Shown: positions 17,425-25,509 of the stretch, piece after piece
Position numbering within the stretch: position 1 is the first letter of the stretch
Layout of the letters: each line of letters starts with the position of its first letter
NCBI GenBank assembly: GCA_017448985.1
Contig: JAFSKL010000023.1
Span: 62,001-126,000 of the forward strand
From: Paludibacteraceae bacterium
GTDB lineage: Bacteria; Bacteroidota; Bacteroidia; Bacteroidales; Paludibacteraceae
Length of the DNA: 64,000 nucleotides
Reading direction: 5' to 3'
Notes under the pieces: generated by a model
Databases searched by the model: none
Told to the model about the DNA's origin: nothing
What the model saw: the letters and a program-made list of their open reading frames with translations, nothing else
Translations under genes and position numbers: made by a program

Positions 17425-20400
17425 ACTTTACCAGACGTCCCGTTGCGTCATACATCTTCTCACCGCGGATGATGAACAATTGACCATCAATCATCATCTT
17501 CATCGGTTTCTCAGAAGCCTCCGCGTTATCGAGTGCTGTTGCTGTTTGTCCTTGCATTGGAACTCCTCTTACTCGACGACCAGGCAGATGTGGCGCCTCA
17601 GAAACTTCATCAAGATCACCATATACAATGTACGCACGACCGGCAGAGAGACTATTTCCATCAGCTCCGGCAGTAGTTACATTATAGAGCTGATTATTGC
17701 TCAGCAGCCATATGTCAGAACCAGCTGTTGAAGCTGCTGTGCTAAGGGCATCTTGATCCATATCAACAAATGTTCCATGGAGTGCGCCATTAGTACCAGC
17801 AACATCTGTTGCTGCGCCTTCATAAACCACCTCAAGTTTAGTACCTGTTACTTCGAAGATATACGGAGTACCTGCAGGTAGTTCTCCCTTCTCTTCCTCA
17901 AGGAATGCCATATCAGTCGTGCGCTTGCTCATACTCCAGAAATTACCGCCACGGAAAGCCACTACTTTCTTCGACAAGCAAACAGTGTAATACCTACCAG
18001 CTACAACTCCTTCACGAAGTTCCTCGTAAACCGGTTCCGGAGCATCTTCATGCATGTAGAGAGCGATGTCGTTCTGACCGCTTGCATAGCAGTTGAAGAG
18101 CGGAGTACCACTAGTATTCGGATTATAACGCATGTTGATACGGTTTGTATTCTCTACTGATGTAATAGTTGCCTTGCCCTGAGCACTTACTTCAATCGTC
18201 CAAGAAGCGTCCTCATCCTCAGCCTTAGTTCTCAAATAACTCTTAGTGCTTGAGGAAGCGTTGTAGAGATACTCACCATCCGAAGTTTTCAAATAGAAGT
18301 GACCGGAGCCAGCATCTGCCAAAGTCATCACCTTAGTACCAACTGTCGGTGTCAGCGTTGTACCAGCAACTGAACTTGCAATAACGCTACGGTTGTTAGA
18401 TGCTTGACCTGCCATTGTATTGATAGCACCATCAGCATCAACATATTGTGCGATGATCACTTTCTTACCAGCAGCAAGAGTTGTTGTGTTGGTAACAAGT
18501 GTCCAAGTACCGGATACATCGTCATCAGAAGCAGGCGCAGTAACTGCAAAGGACAAGTTAACAGTCTTATCGTCCGCACCCTCAGCGCCATCACTGATGG
18601 CAATCGTAGCGGAATACGAAGCCTCAGCAGCGGTACTTGCAAGAACGGAAATGGTAATTACATCGTCATCCACAATTCCTTCAGTCTTGCTAATGCTAAA
18701 TGCCTCAGGATTCGTACCGCCAAGAGTTGCGGTTACAGCAGCTACATTGGTAAGAGATACGGTGATTGTTTGAGCAGCAGGTACTGCGCCACCTACTTCT
18801 ACAGAACCGAAGTTCACATTCAGTTTGTCAACATAAATTGTCGGAGTAGGATCGTTCACGATGATTGTGTACGAGATTTTTGCCGGCTTGTAAGTCGCAT
18901 TTCCTGCAAAGATAGCTTTAATATGAGCCGTACCGGTTGCATCTGCTACGAGCGACACAACACCATCATTAACAACTGCCAAATCGGTATTGTCACTTTC
19001 GATAGTGATAGCACTTGCGTCAATGCTATTCGGGTTAACGAGATTTGCAGGAGTAAACGCATCGCCGAGAGTGATCTCAATTTCATCCGTGCTCCATGCC
19101 AAACCGGAAGCGGCACGAGTATCCTCAATATAGTAAACTTTCAACTTCTCGATACGTACCTGGGCGTTCGATGCTGTTAATTCAACAGAATTAGCCTCGC
19201 CCGTCCATTGATTATTTGCCTTATCCAAGCCTTCAGCATCAGCGAATCCTGAGATAGGATTACCAGATGTACATGTAAACTCAATCTTCTTAATCAGATA
19301 ACTTGACGAAGACAAAGTCATTGTTTGACTCTTGTACAAACGATAATTTTCGCTATTATCCATAGCACCACCTGTAAATTCTAATGTGAAGCCTGCTTTA
19401 GAAATCGACAACTCACCAGTTTCTGCAATATCAAGCGTTGCATCAAATGTTACGTTATCCAAACCTGCTTCGTTAACCGTAATGGTGTAAGAAACAACAG
19501 CCGGTTTGTAGTCTTCGTTACCTTCGAAGGTAGCTGTAATGGTAGCTGTACCTGTTGCATCTGCTATGAGCGATACAACACCGGCGCTAACAGTTGCCAA
19601 ATCGGTATTGTCACTTGCGATAGTGATTGCACTTGCTGAAATGCTGTTCGGGTTCGTAAGGGTCGGAGCCGTAAAGGTCTCACCAACGGTCAGTTCAACA
19701 GCGTCTGTGCTCCATGCCAAACCAGCAGCAGCGCGGTTGTCCTCTTTGTAAGTAACAACAATCTCCGTAGCACGAACTTGTGCGCCAGAAGCCACAAACG
19801 ATACAGACTCAGCATTACCTGTCCATACACCATTATTACCTTCTGTTACGAGGGTACCAACTTCCGGATCACCGAAACCACTTACCGGGTTACCACTCAC
19901 GCCAGTAAATTCAATCTTAGTGATATTACCAACAGAACATGCAAATGTGGTAGTACTGCTCTTGTACAAACGATACTCGCTTCCATTATTTAAAGCTCCA
20001 TTCGAACAAGTAAATGTAATATTACTCTTGCTTAGAGGAGATTCGCCCTTATCTACCGTCGCATCAAATGTTACTATATGTTTGGTAGGATCAGCAGCGA
20101 CTACAGTTACTGTACACTTTGCATATTTCGTTCCATCAGCAACAGATGTAGCACGAATAACCGCCTCACCTGCTACGAGACCAGATACAACACCGTCAGC
20201 AACAGAAGCCTTATCACTTCCAGACTCAACTGTCCATGTAATCGACTTATCAGAAGCATTTGCCGGAAGAACAGTAGCAGTCAACGTTACGGTTGAACCA
20301 ACCTCAACTGTTTCAGTTGCGGGCAACGAAACGCTGGACACAGCAACTACCGGACGATTGAATGCCAACAGACGGCTACCAGAAGCAAACTCTTTGGTTG

Positions 20401-22711
20401 TACTGCTGAATATAGTCAAATTACCAAATACCGTTACTTCATCACCAACCTGCAAGTCTGTCTTAGCAGAGAAGGATGCGCCGTTAAGACCGAAGCCTAA
20501 GAAAACTTCCAATTCATCAGTATCTGTACCATCGTCAGAGATGTAGTACGTCAATTTACCGCTACTCGGGTTAGCTGTCGGAGCGGTACTAATAATACCA
20601 GAAACGGCAGCATTATTAATCGGACTTTCAGTATCCAAAGCAGTGAGAGCCTCAGAAACCGTCATCGGAGCTGTAAGCGTAAAGGTCTTCGTGACAACAA
20701 GACTTGCGTCATCACCTACATAAGCAATCGCCGTAATGGTCGTGGTAGCATTCAAATGAATCGGGGCATCATATACGTCTGACGACTTGGAAGGAGTTTC
20801 ACCATTCGTGGTGTAATAGATTGCAGAACCTGCGGTTTCGCAAGTAATCGTAACATCCGTTTCGCCCATAAATCCACCTCCATCCGGAGAGAATACAGGA
20901 GCAGCAACCGCCGGAGCTTCTTTCGATACCAAGTAGTTGCCAGCGTCAAACTCATTGATAGAACCGCCTCCAGAAGGTGTAAACACTTTCAAGTTACCAT
21001 AAACAACTACTACATCGCCCAGAGCTAAGTCTGTAATGGCAGAGAAATTAGTGTTGTTTAAATTTTTTCCTTTGTACACTTCTAATTGGTCTGTTGTAGA
21101 ACCATCATCCGAAATCCAATAGGTAATGGCGTTACTGCCGTAACTATCTATTTGGCTTATGATTCCGCGAACATATTTCCCATTCTGAGGAGTGCTGATT
21201 CCCAACTGCTCATTAGCCTCTGCTACCGTCCAAGGCACAATCTTGGTGAAGGTCTTGGTTGCCACCTCACTTGACTCTCCACCCTTAACAGCGATTGCCT
21301 TAACAGTTGCTGTTGCATTCAATTCGAACGGTGCAGTATATTCCGTACTACTTGTGGTCGGAGCATCACCATTAGTGGTGTAATAGATTGCATCAGCCGT
21401 AGCGTGAGTAATAGTTACTTCCGTTGTATTAACGAAGTTCTCTGCGCCCTCAATAGTCGGTTTAAGAAGAGAAGGAGTTGTGGATAATGAAATGTCATCA
21501 ATTGCACGAATAGCCGTTGAACCGCTATAAGCAATACGAACATAGACATCTGTATAAGCACTTAAATCAGCGGTACGTTCTGTCCAATCGCCTTTAGCAC
21601 CTGTCGTAGCATCAAAAGTTCCAGCATCTGTCCAAGTGTCGCCATCGTCAGAAACTTGAGCAATCCAAGACGATGCTGTAGTGTTACCACTCTCTTTAGA
21701 TGTCCAGAAAGTTAATGCTCCTGGAGTTGCAATTTTCGCTGCGGTTGTAATAGTTGCTGTTCCTGTTCCTGTAGTTGCAGAACTGGAAGTCGCATTGATT
21801 GCATAATAGGTTCCGCCATGAGCAGCAATAGTCGTTGTTCTTATGGTAAGTTTGTCAAATACCCAATTTACGTAAGCTGCCAAATTGTTTGTCTCAAAAT
21901 CAATCACATACGAGGAAACAGTTGCTCCTGCCGTATATGTCGCCTCAGCAACCCCACTATCTGTTGCACCATCTTTTACTGCAATTGCTTTTACGGTCGT
22001 TGTAGAAGAGATTTCAAAAGGATCTTCGTACAATGTTCCGTTAGTGCTACTTGGAGTTGTTCCATCAGTCGTGTAATAAATAGAAGCACCTGTAGTGGTC
22101 GTTGCAAGAGTGATTTCCTGCGAGCCATAGAACGTTCCTGCAGCTGGGCTGAATGTCGGAGTCTCGCAAGTCTCCGTGGAAACTTCTTTATAGAATTTAG
22201 CACCCGAGAACTGGACGTATTTATTGGTTCCATCTATTGTAACATTAAACACAAATTTGAAATATGCATCCTTTGCCCATTCCGTTGCCGGACTTGTCGG
22301 AGCAAAAGTTATGGTTGAAGAAGCAGCAAAATCCTTTGTTACCTCATCTATGACGGTACTAAAATCAGCATTTGAGGCAACGATTAATTTTAGAGAATTA
22401 ACCGTAACACTGCTGGCTGTTCCTACTTCAAGTTCCACTTTGGTGATAGCATCGCTCATCGCAGTTTTGCTGTACACCTCGCGATTCACTCCACTTAAGT
22501 TCTTCCCTCCAATACGCCAAGGGACCATAGTGGCGTTACCAGTTACATTCCATGTGATGCCGCTAATCGTTACGTCACAATTACCAGCGTAGGAATTGTT
22601 ACTTCCTGTTGCCGGTGCTAACGTGTAGGCCACTTGTTCTGCTGCCCACACTTGCCCGATGCTGAAGATTGCTGTCAGCAAACAGGCGAAAATTAGTTTT
22701 AAGTGTTTCAT
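17423..22711 (-). CDS. Giant secreted multidomain repeat protein (1762 aa) with C-terminal sorting-like tail
   Basis: The Sec signal peptide ends near VWA23. The mature part is a string of beta domains: an N-terminal beta domain (24-175), three chitobiase-C-like modules with the IYYTT(D/N)G-x-(T/A)P signature (about 180-262, 415-490, 605-680), a choice-of-anchor-like domain (268-412), two OB-fold-like modules (ISDDG-T-T-D-LEV), a Big2 Ig-like domain with ANASDKSITWTVESG, and two related VTFDAT... plus Ig-like units. The last 25 residues (GQLFIIRGEKMYDATGRLVK) match the tail shared by seven proteins of this window. No catalytic motif was recognised. Likely a cell-surface adhesin or carbohydrate-binding protein; the role is inferred. 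Confidence 0.85.
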   Translation of the reverse strand: MKHLKLIFACLLTAIFSIGQVWAAEQVAYTLAPATGSNNSYAGNCDVTISGITWNVTGNATMVPWRIGGKNLSGVNREVYSKTAMSDAITKVELEVGTASSVTVNSLKLIVASNADFSTVIDEVTKDFAASSTITFAPTSPATEWAKDAYFKFVFNVTIDGTNKYVQFSGAKFYKEVSTETCETPTFSPAAGTFYGSQEITLATTTTGASIYYTTDGTTPSSTNGTLYEDPFEISSTTTVKAIAVKDGATDSGVAEATYTAGATVSSYVIDFETNNLAAYVNWVFDKLTIRTTTIAAHGGTYYAINATSSSATTGTGTATITTAAKIATPGALTFWTSKESGNTTASSWIAQVSDDGDTWTDAGTFDATTGAKGDWTERTADLSAYTDVYVRIAYSGSTAIRAIDDISLSTTPSLLKPTIEGAENFVNTTEVTITHATADAIYYTTNGDAPTTSSTEYTAPFELNATATVKAIAVKGGESSEVATKTFTKIVPWTVAEANEQLGISTPQNGKYVRGIISQIDSYGSNAITYWISDDGSTTDQLEVYKGKNLNNTNFSAITDLALGDVVVVYGNLKVFTPSGGGSINEFDAGNYLVSKEAPAVAAPVFSPDGGGFMGETDVTITCETAGSAIYYTTNGETPSKSSDVYDAPIHLNATTTITAIAYVGDDASLVVTKTFTLTAPMTVSEALTALDTESPINNAAVSGIISTAPTANPSSGKLTYYISDDGTDTDELEVFLGFGLNGASFSAKTDLQVGDEVTVFGNLTIFSSTTKEFASGSRLLAFNRPVVAVSSVSLPATETVEVGSTVTLTATVLPANASDKSITWTVESGSDKASVADGVVSGLVAGEAVIRATSVADGTKYAKCTVTVVAADPTKHIVTFDATVDKGESPLSKSNITFTCSNGALNNGSEYRLYKSSTTTFACSVGNITKIEFTGVSGNPVSGFGDPEVGTLVTEGNNGVWTGNAESVSFVASGAQVRATEIVVTYKEDNRAAAGLAWSTDAVELTVGETFTAPTLTNPNSISASAITIASDNTDLATVSAGVVSLIADATGTATITATFEGNEDYKPAVVSYTITVNEAGLDNVTFDATLDIAETGELSISKAGFTLEFTGGAMDNSENYRLYKSQTMTLSSSSYLIKKIEFTCTSGNPISGFADAEGLDKANNQWTGEANSVELTASNAQVRIEKLKVYYIEDTRAASGLAWSTDEIEITLGDAFTPANLVNPNSIDASAITIESDNTDLAVVNDGVVSLVADATGTAHIKAIFAGNATYKPAKISYTIIVNDPTPTIYVDKLNVNFGSVEVGGAVPAAQTITVSLTNVAAVTATLGGTNPEAFSISKTEGIVDDDVITISVLASTAAEASYSATIAISDGAEGADDKTVNLSFAVTAPASDDDVSGTWTLVTNTTTLAAGKKVIIAQYVDADGAINTMAGQASNNRSVIASSVAGTTLTPTVGTKVMTLADAGSGHFYLKTSDGEYLYNASSSTKSYLRTKAEDEDASWTIEVSAQGKATITSVENTNRINMRYNPNTSGTPLFNCYASGQNDIALYMHEDAPEPVYEELREGVVAGRYYTVCLSKKVVAFRGGNFWSMSKRTTDMAFLEEEKGELPAGTPYIFEVTGTKLEVVYEGAATDVAGTNGALHGTFVDMDQDALSTAASTAGSDIWLLSNNQLYNVTTAGADGNSLSAGRAYIVYGDLDEVSEAPHLPGRRVRGVPMQGQTATALDNAEASEKPMKMMIDGQLFIIRGEKMYDATGRLVK
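22656..22688 (-). repeat. Signal-peptide-encoding segment, source copy of duplicated leader
   Basis: This 33-nt segment encodes residues of the giant protein signal peptide (ACLLTAIFSIG). An identical 33-nt copy occurs at 23224-23256 and at 23872-23904, where it is not part of a signal peptide. Confidence 0.9.
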
Positions 22712-22742
22712 AAAATTTAAAAGATTTAAATTAAAAAAATTG

Positions 22743-22771
22743 GTTAAACAAAAAGTTAATTATTGTTTGTT
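22743..22771 (-). promoter_or_regulatory. 5-prime leader element repeated ahead of neighbouring small genes
   Basis: The 23-nt string at 22749-22771 recurs unchanged at 23918-23940 and 24267-24289. On the minus strand it contains TAACTTTTTG, which is close to a -7 element with one extra T. Whether it is a promoter or only a duplicated leader is unresolved. Confidence 0.55.
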
Positions 22772-22777
22772 TTGTTA

Positions 22778-23077
22778 TTAAATTGCGATTCCTGTCCGCA
22801 TTACATCTTCATACAAAGGCGACGGATGAGAGGATTCCATCAAAACGGGTTCTATCAACAAGCTGACTTTATCTACATCATGCCACAAACTCTTGGTATA
22901 GTTAAACCAATTATCTCCGGCAGAAGGGATGACTACCGCCACATCAATATCACTCTCCGGACGCTGATTCCCTTTGCTATAGGACCCAAAAATAAACACC
23001 TTCGCTTCATTATTGAAACGCGGCATAATGATTTCCTTATATTGCCTTACTAATTCTATAGCTTGTTCTTGATCCAT
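22778..23077 (-). CDS. Small nucleotidyltransferase-domain protein (MNT type)
   Basis: 99-aa protein with the minimal nucleotidyltransferase motif FGSYSKG at about residues 30-36, followed by RPESDIDVAVVIP, supplying the two metal-binding Asp residues. Proteins of this size are often the MNT half of HEPN/MNT toxin-antitoxin pairs, AMPylating the HEPN toxin. No intact HEPN gene is adjacent; only a 38-codon remnant of unknown family lies directly upstream. It is transcribed toward the giant protein gene, 66 nt away. Confidence 0.82.
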   Translation of the reverse strand: MDQEQAIELVRQYKEIIMPRFNNEAKVFIFGSYSKGNQRPESDIDVAVVIPSAGDNWFNYTKSLWHDVDKVSLLIEPVLMESSHPSPLYEDVMRTGIAI

Positions 23078-23098
23078 GATTGCAACTCTTTAGTTGTG

Positions 23099-23215
23099 TC
23101 AATTATATAACGACATTGATTTTGATTTAGAATCTGTGATATTTGCAAAGATTTTTGCAGCTATTTTTATTTTGTCGGTAAAATCGTTGTTTTTTATGAA
23201 TTCCTTAAACCATTT
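23099..23215 (-). pseudogene. Truncated 3-prime gene fragment upstream of the nucleotidyltransferase
   Basis: An open frame without a start codon reads KWFKEFIKNNDFTDKIKIAA... and ends SMSLYN at a TGA. Its composition looks coding (Lys/Ile-rich, amphipathic). It is cut at its 5-prime side where the duplicated giant-gene leader begins (23217-23282), and an in-frame TGA lies just upstream. It is best read as the C-terminal stump of a gene whose beginning was lost in the rearrangement. The family was not recognised. Confidence 0.45.
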
Positions 23216-23216
23216 T

Positions 23217-23282
23217 CACTTGCCCGATGCTGAAGATTGCTGTCAGCAAACAGGCGGGTGGACGTTAAACAAAAAGTTAATT
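23217..23282 (-). repeat. Duplicated leader copy 1
   Basis: A copy of the giant gene leader in which 33 nt of signal-peptide coding and 19 nt of untranslated leader are joined by a novel 7-nt linker (ggtggac on the plus strand), with the start-codon region missing. The 59-nt core 23224-23282 is identical to copy 2 at 23872-23930. Confidence 0.9.
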
Positions 23283-23315
23283 TAAACAAATATATGTTTG
23301 TTATAAGTGTTTGTG

Positions 23316-23555
23316 TCATTTTCCTGCTTTATACAAGTATTCTGGAGCGATGTCCAAAGAACCATTTAACCACGAAACTGTCCAACCATCCAAAGCAAAT
23401 TGGCTAAACTGCTCCTTATCTTGAAGCACATGGAACGCAGGATATTTAGCAATAAAATCCTTCGCGTCAAAAACACGATCTTCACCATTGGAGAATGTTA
23501 AAGCCAAACGATAGTCTCCTAAGTACTGTGCCTTATTTACCCAAATCAAATCCAT
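23316..23555 (-). CDS. DUF2442 protein (partner of DUF4160)
   Basis: 79-aa DUF2442-family protein (YRLALTFSNGEDRVFDAKDFI..., ending SLDIAPEYLYK). It starts 1 nt after the stop of the DUF4160 gene, so the two form a bicistron. From general knowledge the DUF4160/DUF2442 pair is common in bacterial accessory regions and is a suspected toxin-antitoxin-like module, but its activity is not established. A second pair with the same order lies at 24731-25286. Confidence 0.8.
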   Translation of the reverse strand: MDLIWVNKAQYLGDYRLALTFSNGEDRVFDAKDFIAKYPAFHVLQDKEQFSQFALDGWTVSWLNGSLDIAPEYLYKAGK

Positions 23556-23556
23556 C

Positions 23557-23871
23557 TTAATCCAAAGGTTTTATATTAATAATATCTTCCCCCTTCTCCA
23601 TGCGGAGCCAATTCTGAATCAATTCCTCCTTGTGCTCATCATACCATTCGTACACCAGATTAACCACGCGGCGTGGCAGATTGCCATTTAACTCACCAGT
23701 CCTTATGTCCATCGTCGCACGATAGTCATTGTAGCGAATGTGAAAGTGTGGCGGATTGTGCTCCGCACTATACATCGTGATTACGATTCCATAAAATCTA
23801 CTTATCTCTGGCATAGCAAGCAAGTGTTTCTGTTCTGCTAAATTATGAGTTTTAACTAACACTCTTTTCAT
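23557..23871 (-). CDS. DUF4160 protein
   Basis: 104-aa protein with the DUF4160 core MPEISRFYGIVITMYSAEHN followed by PPHFHIRYNDY. The His-rich HNPPHFH segment is the family hallmark. The first Met (23871) directly abuts the duplicated leader copy 2; an alternative start at 23814 begins exactly at the family core. The longer form is kept because the extra 19 codons look coding. Forms a bicistron with the DUF2442 gene. Confidence 0.78.
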   Translation of the reverse strand: MKRVLVKTHNLAEQKHLLAMPEISRFYGIVITMYSAEHNPPHFHIRYNDYRATMDIRTGELNGNLPRRVVNLVYEWYDEHKEELIQNWLRMEKGEDIINIKPLD

Positions 23872-23940
23872 CCGATGCTGAAGATTGCTGTCAGCAAACA
23901 GGCGGGTGGACGTTAAACAAAAAGTTAATTATTGTTTGTT
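23872..23940 (-). repeat. Duplicated leader copy 2, fused to the DUF4160 start codon
   Basis: Identical over 59 nt to copy 1 (23224-23282), and it extends further into the leader so that the 23-nt element 23918-23940 also matches 22749-22771. The copy ends precisely at the ATG of the DUF4160 gene. Read in the signal-peptide frame it hits TGA at the junction, so no fusion protein is made. Confidence 0.9.
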
Positions 23941-24023
23941 TTGGTTGATTTTTTCTTTCTTCGCAAGGGTTTAACAACACTCTTCCGCTTTATCGGATTC
24001 ATACTGCAATCCCAAAGGGAGTG

Positions 24024-24254
24024 TTAGAGCCATGATTCCATTTCTTTTTTGAAATCCTCGTGTGTGGTGTATTGTCCTCTGCGCGCCTCAGCCGTTGAAT
24101 CTGCCAATAAAGCTTGCATCTCTTCCTTGGAGAATTGACACGGAGTGAAATTGCGAGTCAGCGGCTGCAGTTTGATATTCAGTGTTCCCAAATATGTCAG
24201 CAAAGCTCTCCCTTGCGCCGAACGCTCATCTATTGTCATTGCGTAACTTGCCAT
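24024..24254 (-). CDS. Hypothetical 76-aa antitoxin-like protein
   Basis: MASYAMTIDERSAQGRALL..., ending with YTTHEDFKKEMESWL. The N-terminal strand followed by a helix, and the C-terminal T-H-E-D/E-x-K-x-E segment, are typical of small Bacteroidota type II antitoxins, but no family can be named with certainty and no toxin follows. The start at 24254 is preferred over 24269 because the five extra residues lie in the duplicated leader element 24267-24289. Confidence 0.55.
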   Translation of the reverse strand: MASYAMTIDERSAQGRALLTYLGTLNIKLQPLTRNFTPCQFSKEEMQALLADSTAEARRGQYTTHEDFKKEMESWL

Positions 24255-24266
24255 AAAAATATCCTT

Positions 24267-24289
24267 CAAAAAGTTAATTATTGTTTGTT
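24267..24289 (-). repeat. Third copy of the 23-nt leader element
   Basis: Identical to 22749-22771 and 23918-23940. Located directly upstream of the 76-aa ORF, as the other copies are located upstream of their genes. Confidence 0.85.
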
Positions 24290-24328
24290 AGTTTATTGCT
24301 CGTCAGTCTTGCGCTTTGTCAATTTGTA

Positions 24329-24514
24329 TCATAGCTGATTAATGAATTGCATTGCATCCTCCACACTCATAGAAGGAGCCGTCTCGCACTCGCGTTTGGC
24401 TCTCACCACGGCATTGGCAACTCGATATGCCTGTTCCAATTCAATAAACCGATTCCACCTTCTCGGTGACATCCGGACTGTGATACTTCTCGTATTTCTT
24501 TCTAACACACACAT
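24329..24514 (-). CDS. Hypothetical 61-aa protein, possible ribbon-helix-helix type
   Basis: MCVLERNTRSITVRMSPRRW..., with a beta strand (ITVRMS) followed by two helices, a layout compatible with a ribbon-helix-helix DNA-binding antitoxin, though no family was recognised. Support for being real comes from a very good promoter (24540-24571) about 25 nt upstream. It lies 60 nt upstream of the 76-aa ORF and may be co-transcribed with it. Confidence 0.55.
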   Translation of the reverse strand: MCVLERNTRSITVRMSPRRWNRFIELEQAYRVANAVVRAKRECETAPSMSVEDAMQFINQL

Positions 24515-24539
24515 ATTGTTACTAATCTCAATTCGGGTG

Positions 24540-24571
24540 CAAAGTTACAACTTTTTTTTGACATGTGCAAG
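24540..24571 (-). promoter_or_regulatory. Promoter of the 61-aa ORF
   Basis: Minus strand: -33 CTTG (24568-24571), a 20-nt spacer containing ACATGTCAAAAAAAAGTTG, and -7 TAACTTTG (24540-24547). Confidence 0.75.
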
Positions 24572-24640
24572 GGATTTGGAAATATAATCGATTTTTACAC
24601 AAAATTATTTAATCATGTCAATTTTTACACATTCACAAAC

Positions 24641-24673
24641 CATTCAGCCCCACCTCATCGGCAGAGCTGAATG
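24641..24673 (-). terminator. Hairpin downstream of the second DUF2442 gene
   Basis: 8-bp perfect stem CATTCAGC/GCTGAATG with a 17-nt loop, placed after the DUF2442 gene at 24731. No long T tract follows, so terminator function is likely but unproven. Confidence 0.45.
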
Positions 24674-24730
24674 ATCATTCTATCTTCGCGCAGAATAAGG
24701 ATCGAGTGTACACGAGAATGGGATATGGTG

Positions 24731-24973
24731 TCATGCTGCTTTCAGCAAATCAAGCACAGAATAAATACGAGTCATATGCTCAAAAGTGAAATACTGATCA
24801 TCCAAAATCATCCATTCATTGCGACGCTTAATCGACATCTGCTTGATATCCGGGAACATAGATACTGGAACGATTATCTCACGACCATCGGTCAGAGACA
24901 CAGCAAACTTTCCTCTATAAGAGGTAAAATCCATGTCTTTTATCCCTATTTTAACATTCGGCATCTTACACAT
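24731..24973 (-). CDS. DUF2442 protein, second pair
   Basis: 80-aa protein whose FAVSLTDGREIIVPVSMFPDIKQMSIKRRNEW matches the DUF2442 pattern of a DGR-x-I-x-VP turn followed by the R-x-x-W helix. The start at 24973 leaves a 16-nt gap after the DUF4160-like gene; the longer ORF would overlap that gene by 38 nt. It is divergent from the DUF2442 protein at 23316. Confidence 0.78.
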   Translation of the reverse strand: MCKMPNVKIGIKDMDFTSYRGKFAVSLTDGREIIVPVSMFPDIKQMSIKRRNEWMILDDQYFTFEHMTRIYSVLDLLKAA

Positions 24974-24989
24974 AATTACTCCTCCTATT

Positions 24990-25286
24990 TTATTTACCAA
25001 TATTCTTAAGTTCGGTCTTCTCGCCACGAAAAGTCAAAGTTATCTGTTCATTTATCAGATCCCAATGCTTATCTATAGCGCTTAAGAGCATATTATTTTC
25101 CTTTGCGGTTAATTCTGATTCAGCTATTTCAATGCATTTTGAACCATTGGATTCTATCCATATCTTAGCGACAGATTTACGATGACGTCCACCTTTTTTG
25201 AACACATGCACATGTCTTCGGTTATCATTCACATCAATAGGCATCGTTACCAAAATGAATGTCTTTATGAACGCTAATTGCCCCAT
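24990..25286 (-). CDS. DUF4160-like protein, second pair
   Basis: 98-aa protein with a RRHVHVFKKGG core and AKIWIESNG strand, as in the DUF4160 subgroup that keeps H-x-H but lacks the HNPPHFH form. The promoter at 25305-25336 supports the start at 25286. It is bicistronic with the DUF2442 gene downstream, mirroring the pair at 23316-23871. Confidence 0.75.
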   Translation of the reverse strand: MGQLAFIKTFILVTMPIDVNDNRRHVHVFKKGGRHRKSVAKIWIESNGSKCIEIAESELTAKENNMLLSAIDKHWDLINEQITLTFRGEKTELKNIGK

Positions 25287-25304
25287 ATATTTTCAAATTC
25301 TGTG

Positions 25305-25336
25305 CAAAGGTACTACTTTTTTTTCATATATGCAAA
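25305..25336 (-). promoter_or_regulatory. Promoter of the second DUF4160/DUF2442 pair
   Basis: Minus strand: -33 TTTG (25333-25336), a 20-nt spacer with CATATATGAAAAAAAAG, and -7 TACCTTTG (25305-25312). Confidence 0.8.
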
Positions 25337-25405
25337 TAATCTTGTAATTTTTATTGGATTTAGTCCAAAATGCCCCAAAATGATCCCTTAAAATGCCTCA
25401 TACAC

Positions 25406-25437
25406 CATCAAAGGCAGCCGGAAAGCTGCCTTTGATG
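25406..25437 (-). terminator. 13-bp perfect hairpin downstream of the 48-aa ORF
   Basis: CATCAAAGGCAGC (25406-25418) pairs with GCTGCCTTTGATG (25425-25437) around a 6-nt loop. Likely the end of the 1997-aa protein transcription unit. Confidence 0.7.
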
Positions 25438-25447
25438 ATTCATTCTC

Positions 25448-25499
25448 TCTTACGCGCGGAATATGGAACGTACGCGGGTACGCATTACGCGTGCGTAAG
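25448..25499 (-). other. CG-rich long-range stem between the 48-aa ORF and its terminator
   Basis: CTTACGCGCG (25448-25457) pairs with CGTGCGTAAG (25490-25499) with one G-T pair, enclosing a second alternation of CGTACGCGGGTACGC. The composition (TACGCG) is unlike the AT-rich surroundings. Confidence 0.5.
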
Positions 25500-25509
25500 C
25501 GTAGGGATT

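Noticed and set aside
22778..25286. Integron cassette array
   Set aside because: The repeats are pieces of a neighbouring gene leader, not attC-like palindromes, and no integron integrase is nearby; the tyrosine recombinase at 45.7 kb has the look of a chromosomal XerC/D.
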